DNA of 64,000 nucleotides from assembly GCA_030734395.1 (NCBI GenBank), contig JAUZTG010000029.1, positions 6,014,001-6,078,000 of the forward strand, in the 5' to 3' direction. This stretch comes from Sarocladium kiliense. Its lineage: Eukaryota > Ascomycota > Sordariomycetes > Hypocreales > Sarocladiaceae. Every line of letters starts with the position of its first letter. Position 1 is the stretch's first letter. Positions 57,493 through 64,000 of the stretch are shown in pieces. Below the pieces are notes generated by a model. That model did no database searches. It had not been told where the DNA came from and saw only the letters and a list, made by a program, of their open reading frames with translations. The translations under genes were made by a program, and so were the position numbers.

Positions 57493-58316
57493 TTAGATGA
57501 TAGGCGGATATGTCGACCGATCATGTTGCAGATACAACCCAGCCAACATGTCCGAAGACTGCACGCCATCCAAGAACTCAAACCCAGACATACCCCCATC
57601 TGGACCTCCACTGCCACCAAGACTAGGTGAGGTGAACATGCCGCCGTGGTCAGCAAAGGGTCCTCCTACTGAGTCGTCAAGGATACTCCCGGCGTGGCCT
57701 CGGTTTTGGGATTCTGCAACGAGGCGGTCGAACTCGACTTGAAGGGTGTGAAATGCTTGGCTGAGACTCTCTTCCTTCTGGTGGGCCTCTTCGAGGAGTT
57801 CTTCGAGGTCACGAATGCGTTGGTCTTTCCTTTCGCGGTATGCTCGTTGGGAGGCTCGGTTTTGAGCTCTCCGTCGCTGTGGCATCACCCTGTCAGCTTC
57901 CCATTTTTGCACCGTCATTGCTTTGGAGAGCTATCGAGGGAAATACTTACGGAAATTACTGCCGGAGGAGCGTTCTTGTAGCGGTTCTCTCTCCGTCTTT
58001 TGGGCTTTGTGGCGGTGGCATGGGGTTCGTCGCCAAGGGGGATGGAAGGGGTGACGGCTTCGGAGGCGATGGAGTTTGCGCTGGAGGGCATACGGGAGAG
58101 GTTAGAGACGTCTGATAGTGAGCGGCGATCGCCTGTGATCTGTTGCATTCTCATATCAGCATTGGGGAATCCCCTGGAGCCTTTGCCTTAGACGCGGTGT
58201 CTTACGTTGGAGAAGCCGGAAGACCACGAGCCTGTTCGTTGAGCCTCACTGAAGGACTCGGATCTTTCGTCGTAGACATCCTCGGGGAGACATAGTGCTT
58301 GCATTGCGAAATCCAT
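57493..58316 (-). CDS. Yap-type (AP-1-like) bZIP transcription factor (227 aa)
   Basis: Three exons: 58316-58206, 58139-57951 and 57876-57493. The introns are 66 and 74 bp (GTAAGA...AACAG and GTAAGT...CACAG), all in phase 0. The protein starts MDFAMQALCLPEDVYDERSE and has a Ser-rich segment and a basic KPKRRREN. It then has RYKNAPPAVIS joined at the second splice to RRRAQNRASQRAYRERK (101-117), the Pap1/Yap-class basic region NxxAQxxFR-like variant with its Gln and Arg base contacts. A leucine-zipper heptad series follows (IRDLEELLEEAHQKEESLSQ), and a Gly-rich tail. The splice-created basic region strongly supports the model. The basic region resembles the Fcr3-like fungal bZIPs. It lacks the Cys-rich redox domains of Yap1, so direct oxidant sensing is unlikely. 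Confidence 0.85.
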
Positions 58317-59387
58317 TATGTGTTTGTGTGGCTGGGCAACAGGATCTGTCGTGGACAAAGGAGAGCGTCTGTGCTTCTAGATCCTGTAGTTTCCTTTATA
58401 GTTCCCTTTTCTTGCTGGAAGAATGTCCCGTCCAGCGATGAATTTGCTCTTGATGTTAAAGAATGGCTGTGTTCACGAGAGGACACGAGCTTCAGGGTGA
58501 TCAGTGAAGGAGGTGTGTTGGTTCAGGGGATGTGAAGATGAGCGCCGTTATTGTGCTCTATGGAAGTGATGTATAGGTTGAGTCAATGGATGCTCGGGGT
58601 GATCGACAACCTCTGCTAATTATAGGATGGAGGTACTGAGGCGAGTGGTTGCGGCAGGTGAGATTGAGCTCTACACTGGTGATGGTGATGTCGATGATCA
58701 AGATATGGTGAAAGTATGGTCCACGGCTCTTGTAGTGATTGTTGTTGGTGAGGTAGCTTATAGTTGTATGTGATGGTGTCTTGCTGCTTTGCTTAGAAAG
58801 AAGAGGAAGAAGATCCAACTCGGAGCAAGTGTGGTAAGACGAGGGGAGACAAAGGTATGTTTATAGAAGCCCGACAACACGGCCAGGATCCGGCCGGAGC
58901 CTGTGATATTACTCCAAGTTGAGAATACGGCCCAGGGTCTGTCAGAGTGGAGGGGGAATGTGATGTAGTGTGTAGTGTAGTGACGAACAGACGCACGGAA
59001 AGAGTAACAAATCAGACCGTGCCTCAGGGTGTCTGCACCATGGGCCCTGGTTGGAACATGTGGGTGTACTTGGAGAGTACACGCTTAGCCAAAGTCGCCG
59101 CCGCTAAGTACAGACAAGGGGGGGTGGTAAGGCAGCCGATGGAGGGTCGGTGTTCCCTCTGCTTGGGATGGACATCTTGGTTGTTCCAGTCCCATGGGTT
59201 CAAGCGAAGGGTGTAGGAGGAGAGAAGGGGGTAAGCTAAGGTACGGTACGGTACGATGCTATGAGGTATGGTATAACAGAGGGCGAATTCACACAGACGG
59301 ATGGCAGATGGAGGTACGGAAGACGCATGCAGGCGCCTTCTTGCAACATTCGCATCTCGCACATGAACGTCCCTCTAATGGCAGACT

Positions 59388-59402
59388 GGGGGGGGGGGGG
59401 GG
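59388..59402 (+). repeat. 15-base poly-G run
   Basis: An uninterrupted run of 15 G about 1.07 kb upstream of the bZIP start. Runs this long are rare by chance and are prone to length change and to sequencing error. Confidence 0.85.
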
Positions 59403-60060
59403 ACCCCGTTTTCGTAAAAGAAACGCGGCGTCTGGGATATGGGGAGGGAGGGAGTACAACAACAATTGAAGATGGTGAGCGTAGTAGGCTACTACTACGG
59501 GTTCGGCGGGAATAGCGGGGGGGGAGGGGGGGGGCAGAGACAGTGACAATGCTGCTTGCTACCAGTCAGAAGCTAAGGTGTTGAAAAGCGACAAGATGGA
59601 TGGGCAATGGGCCGAGTGGGATACACAATGAGGCCATGGAGGGGGAAACGAACGGGGGCCCCGGCGGACGGGACGCGATATGCTGGGTTGTGGGTGTCGA
59701 AGTCATCGCAAGGTCCGATTAGCGTTGATGAGGCTTGACCAGGTGTGGCGGTGGTGCAGGAAGGAGAGAGAGGGACGACGATGTGTAGTCTGTTGTTGGG
59801 TTGGGGGCCAAAAGAGAGGAAAGGTACACTCCCTGTTGCGACGAGAAGAAAGCAGAGGAAGAGGAGGGTGTGTGCGGGCATTAGTGCCGTCCGGTGTACA
59901 TGATGAAGGGGAGAAGGGCAACGCAAGGTGAGGCAAGGCACAGGGCAATAAATGAACAACGTGCAGGAGAGTAGCCATGAATGGATAGATCAGGCAGGAC
60001 GTGGATGGCTGGAAGATGAGGTGCTCGTTTCCATCACGTTTTGATGATGATGTTTCCAGG

Positions 60061-60072
60061 CCCCCCCCCCCC
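60061..60072 (+). repeat. 12-base poly-C run
   Basis: An uninterrupted run of 12 C in the same upstream region as the poly-G run. It reads as poly-G on the strand that codes for the bZIP factor. Confidence 0.85.
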
Positions 60073-63000
60073 GAGTTTCACGGGATGAAGAGGACAGGAG
60101 AGAGTGAGGTAAGAGAGACGCCAGTGGCTTTGCGCCGATGTTCACCTAGTGGTGAGCCGCAGCTGCGGCATTGGAAGCGCAGTGGCTGATGCAAAGCGGC
60201 CGCAGAGAAGCAAGTCATTGCATGTGTCGAATTGCTCTGTGTGGCAGTAGCTCCGTTGCGCGCGGGGAGGGGATTTTGGATCGAATGGCGATTTTTGGAT
60301 TATGGATAGCTGGTTTTTATTTGGTTGGTGTCTCAGGCAGGCAGACTTTTAGCCATGATGGGCAATACTTCAGAGAGACAAGAAAAGAGGAGGAGGAAGA
60401 TGAGGTGGGTGAGCACTAACACTCGGGCCAAATCCAATAGATAGATAGATACCTACAATCAGAGCGAGAGGGCCAGATTTCCCCTATAGCCAGGCTCGGT
60501 TACAGGAAAGACAAAGAAGGGGGGGGGAGGGGAAGAAGGAGAATACAAACGCAGCTGCATTCTCGTATCTCTTGATGAAACATATGCAATTAAATCGATG
60601 GTCCGCCACAGTCACCACCAAACGCTGGTAAATGGCGTTGAGGAAAGGCGGAGGGTTGGCATGGAAGCAGGCGAAAAGGGAGGGCAGGGGGGGGTGGTGG
60701 TGCACGACTTGCAGGAACGAAAACCATGAGCCCATGGGATGGAACCCTCCTCGATTGGCACGGGAAGAACGAGAACATGAGGAGCAGGGTGTGAGATAGG
60801 ATAGTGATACCCATTCAACGTGGTCACCGCAAGGGGCTTAGGTTCTTGACAGGGGTAAATGGTGGGTTTGGTGATGGATGAGGAGATGTTCGGGACATGG
60901 GGTTGAGGCTGAGGCTGGAACTGAGGGCATGGCTCTCTGTTGATAGACTCTAGCATCACGTGTGTCTGGTCTGCTTGGAAGGCCAAATGGTACAAGCAAT
61001 TCTTCGGAGATAGAGCTGCCTAGGACTTAGAGAGGATAGATGGCCGCAAAACCAACAGAACAGTCACAGCGAGAGAGACACATCTAATCTCTGAAAACTT
61101 TGGTGCTGGATACAGAGTCCCATGGTACAGTAGCTGCAACATAACAATTACGGAATATGACGCCAAAGATACGACACTTGTTGGGTCCTGACTCTGGCCC
61201 GACAAGCGGGCTATGTGCGTGTGTCCCCTTATTCTGACCCAACATTGGCCAAGTCCCAAGTTGTTGTCTCTTTTATTCTCCCCCAAGCAGTTGCGTGTCG
61301 CAATTCCTGCGCCATGTACGGAAGTAGGTGTGGCTGGGCTGGGCTGGGTTACAGGAGACAGCCACTTCGCTACTACAGTACAAACATTGCAACACTTGAA
61401 GGGGTCCGTGCACCCTCCCGCCTCGAGGGCCTCGACGCACTATAGGCTCTCCGTTATAGCCTTCGGGGAATCTAACCACGGGTTTCGGTATCGATATGCT
61501 CCGATACAGCGAGCAGAACAAGCAAGTCCTGCACACACAAACATTGCAGCTTTCGTACAACAGGTGAAGCTGCCGGGATTGGAGCTGGGAGGGAGTGGGT
61601 TGCCGTTCATTGCAACCCGACCTACTGACACTGCGAAAGATAGCCCAGCAGCAGGGGGCAGGCATTGGAGGACAGCCTCTAATTGGTACCTGACGCTGGA
61701 TGCTGGTAAAGATGGGTAAGATAGTGGCGCTCAACTGTGGCGTGATACTCGGCTCGCTCTTGAAGCCAAACACCACCATCTTCATACTTGGGAGCCTTCA
61801 CCGTCACTATCGCCATCTCGTCCGCGGTGGCCCAGCTTCATTCCCCCTCAAAAGAGGGTGGCCTCACCACGTGGCTCAAGAGGATCAATCTCCGGCACAA
61901 GGAAAGAATATCATGTATGCTTCGTCTAATCTTGGAAGAGGCAGACAAAAGAAAGGGGAAAAAGGTTCTACATTAGGCTCTATCGCTCATCCGAGGCTCA
62001 ACGAAAGGGTGCCAAAAGAGCGAGAAGCACCCAATCCCGACGACTTCTCTGCGATTGTATGGGATGGATGGGAATGCAGTGCAACCGGTCCTAACTCATT
62101 CAGGGCTCTCGTAGCCCCAAGCCCCAGGATATGCCCATGCCCCGGCCTCCTCGACCAAAGATACGGACGGCAGCGCACATCCGGCCGTGAGCCGGACCAT
62201 GATCGGCATTGAGGGTGAGGGTGAGACCGCCACCACCAACCCAGCCCAACCCCTCTCATGTACGTGTAATTATGGAGGCTCGCGGTTCGGGGGTATCTTA
62301 GTCAACAGAAACAACCAGCCACGGTTGGGCATGTTTCCTCTAGCTGTGGCTTTGCATTCGATCCATGCTGGACACCACCTCCTTTGCGGACTCGCCTAAA
62401 TCAGCCTTGCAGCGTTCTAGAATTTGCCGGGCGAGAGAGTTTGGTGTCAGGCATGGCTTCCCCCCTCCCCCCACCACCCACCCTCCATCATTGCGGTACC
62501 TACAGTGCTGAGGATCGCCGCAGAGGGTACCTGAGGAGTGACGATCTGCGGGGTCCTGGTGTTGTTGGTTCCAGAGGCATGAGATAATCATCGTTACAGG
62601 GGATATCCTGTCATGTAGAGGTGATACACTGCATAAGCTGCAACACCAACATTCCTGATCTGTGAACGCCATTCCCTCCATCAGCCCATCGAAGCTCCTG
62701 AAAGCATTGGCCGCCCACGAGCCCCTCCTCCCTCCCGTGGAGACGACCACTTCGCCCGGCTCCGGATCGGCGTGTAAGCTAAGATAGTGACATGGGCGGC
62801 CGCGGTGCCATTGCGGGCATAGGTGGGGTTTGGACGACATTGTCCAGTCCAGTGCAGTCCACCTCGGGCATGTGAGGATGGTTTCGGTCCCCCAGAAGCG
62901 ACGTGGAGAAGTCTGACGCCAGATTTGAGGAATTCTCGATGATGTGATGGGATGGGGATTTTTTATGGGCTGCTGCTCGATGGACCCTTGTTTTGAGTTG

Positions 63001-64000
63001 ATGCTAATTACGCCGATGTCTGGTCTGGTAGGCTGACGATGCTGTAGCCTGGACCTGGACGGGGGCATGGATCTATACTGGGTATTTGGTGTGATGATGG
63101 CATTGACCAGGGTATCGGCACGGATGATGCCGCCTCATGAGCGAGTATGAATATATTTGTTCGGCAATTAAGGTCAATCAGTTTAACCTGACCTCGAAGA
63201 TGGAATGAATGCCGGGGTGTTTGATGCCCAAAAAGTGCGATTGCTGGACAACCGCCCGTGTTAGTGCAGCACTTGACATCTACACAGCGGGACACCCGAA
63301 GCCCCTGGGCCTGACCAGGTCAATCAACATGCCCACGGAAGAGTCATGCTCATGCGCTGCAAAATCAGCAGCCAACCAGGTAACCACGGCTCTAACTTAT
63401 CAGTGCGCTGTCCGAACCATCTCCGCGGCTGGTGAGAGAGTCACATTGCGTGAACGCCGAACCAGCCTTTGAGACACCCTCATCCATACGACTGTTTGAC
63501 TCATTGTCCATTATGAACTCCGAGAAAAAGAAGATGTGATGTCACGATATCTCCGAGCACGGAATGCAAGACGAAAGCATAATGGCAATTCCAATGCCGA
63601 GGGTGAACGGGACTGGGGAATGAGAATGAATGTCTAACGGCCCTTCTCTCAAATCGATAGCAGGATTGTACCTACATTAGCATCAGGACTATAGCCGCAT
63701 GTACATGTACACACGCAATCACATACCGCCACGGAATTAATTGTGACTGGACAAACAAACCACCGAGCCTGGTTACATTCTAGCCTTTAGTAGGCAACAG
63801 TTGACAGCACTACAAAAAAATAGGGTCGACTCGCGGGAATGCGCGCCGGTTTGGCTGGCCTCATACCGAGTGCAGTTGCTCGTAAACCCGCTTTTTGGAC
63901 CATCACGACTCGGGGCCTCCCGTGCAAAACCCAGGGGGATAACGGGACCCTTTGAGAAGGAATCGGGTGATTTAAGACAAGATGCCATCCTCGGGGGGTT

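Larger units (their letters stand above)
58317..64000. other. Gene-free stretch, 5.7 kb, upstream of the bZIP gene
   Basis: No frame carries recognisable protein features. The longest, at 62340-63068 (-) and 61213-61785 (both strands), have biased composition and no start context or splice logic. The near half contains homopolymer runs: 15 G at 59388-59402, interrupted G at 59517-59533, 12 C at 60061-60072, and interrupted G at about 60519-60533. Short GGTAC repeats lie at 59238-59258. It probably includes the long promoter and leader of the bZIP gene; the rest may belong to a gene beyond the window. Confidence 0.5.

Noticed and set aside
62340..63068. 242-codon minus-strand frame
   Set aside because: Trp/His/Cys-rich chance-like composition, no ATG context or homology signals.

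Overview
The window is nuclear DNA of a filamentous ascomycete (Pezizomycotina). The genes are split by short introns of about 50-115 bp with GTRNGT donors, CTRAY-like branch sites and YAG acceptors. The gene content is typical of that group: a SUR7/PalI protein, MED1, a DUF3405 protein, a paxillin-like LIM protein, INO1, MRC1, CUT8/STS1, RAD52 and a Yap-type bZIP factor. The class cannot be fixed from the sequence alone. All exon structures were built by hand from splice signals and frame continuity, and lengths assume those models.

Layout. 0-0.6 kb: a SUR7-like plasma-membrane protein running off the left edge. 2.7-6.0 kb: a divergent pair, a conserved protein of unknown function that may be mitochondrial (-) and Mediator subunit MED1 (+). 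6.9-8.7 kb: a hypothetical protein (+) and a GPI-anchored, repeat-bearing cell-wall protein (-). 8.7-11.9 kb: almost empty. 11.9-15.4 kb: mitochondrial methionyl-tRNA formyltransferase, an intron-containing tRNA-Asn, and an acidic protein of unknown function (all -). 16.6-19.1 kb: a DUF3405 type II membrane protein (-). 19.1-22.8 kb: no gene seen.

22.8-36 kb looks like an accessory block rich in secreted proteins: an ectodomain-like protein with a doubtful 5' end, a very long GH55 glucanase with an unusual C-terminal extension, a secreted HELFH metalloprotease, an ankyrin-like protein, an eight-cysteine small secreted protein and a DUF4267 membrane protein, separated by gene-poor DNA. 36.8-38.9 kb: the LIM protein. 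38.9-43.3 kb: a gene-free gap.

43.3-58.3 kb is a dense housekeeping block: INO1 (inositol synthesis), MRC1 (replication checkpoint), a decayed secreted-protein pseudogene, tRNA-Val, CUT8/STS1 (nuclear proteasome tethering), RAD52 (recombination) and a bZIP factor. MRC1, CUT8 and RAD52 all serve genome maintenance or nuclear proteolysis, but they have separate promoters and nothing suggests co-transcription. 58.3-64 kb: a long gene-free tract upstream of the bZIP gene, with several homopolymeric G/C runs.

The most notable observations are: a 1-kb pseudogene (50.6-51.7 kb) that keeps a single frame interrupted by five in-frame stops, each explainable by one transition; the GH55 enzyme extended by Ser/Thr stretches, 17 consecutive Asp and a Cys-rich C-terminal domain; and a small secreted cysteine-rich protein whose second intron is a multiple of three and stop-free. 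I found no CRISPR array, no recognisable transposon and no evident biosynthetic cluster.
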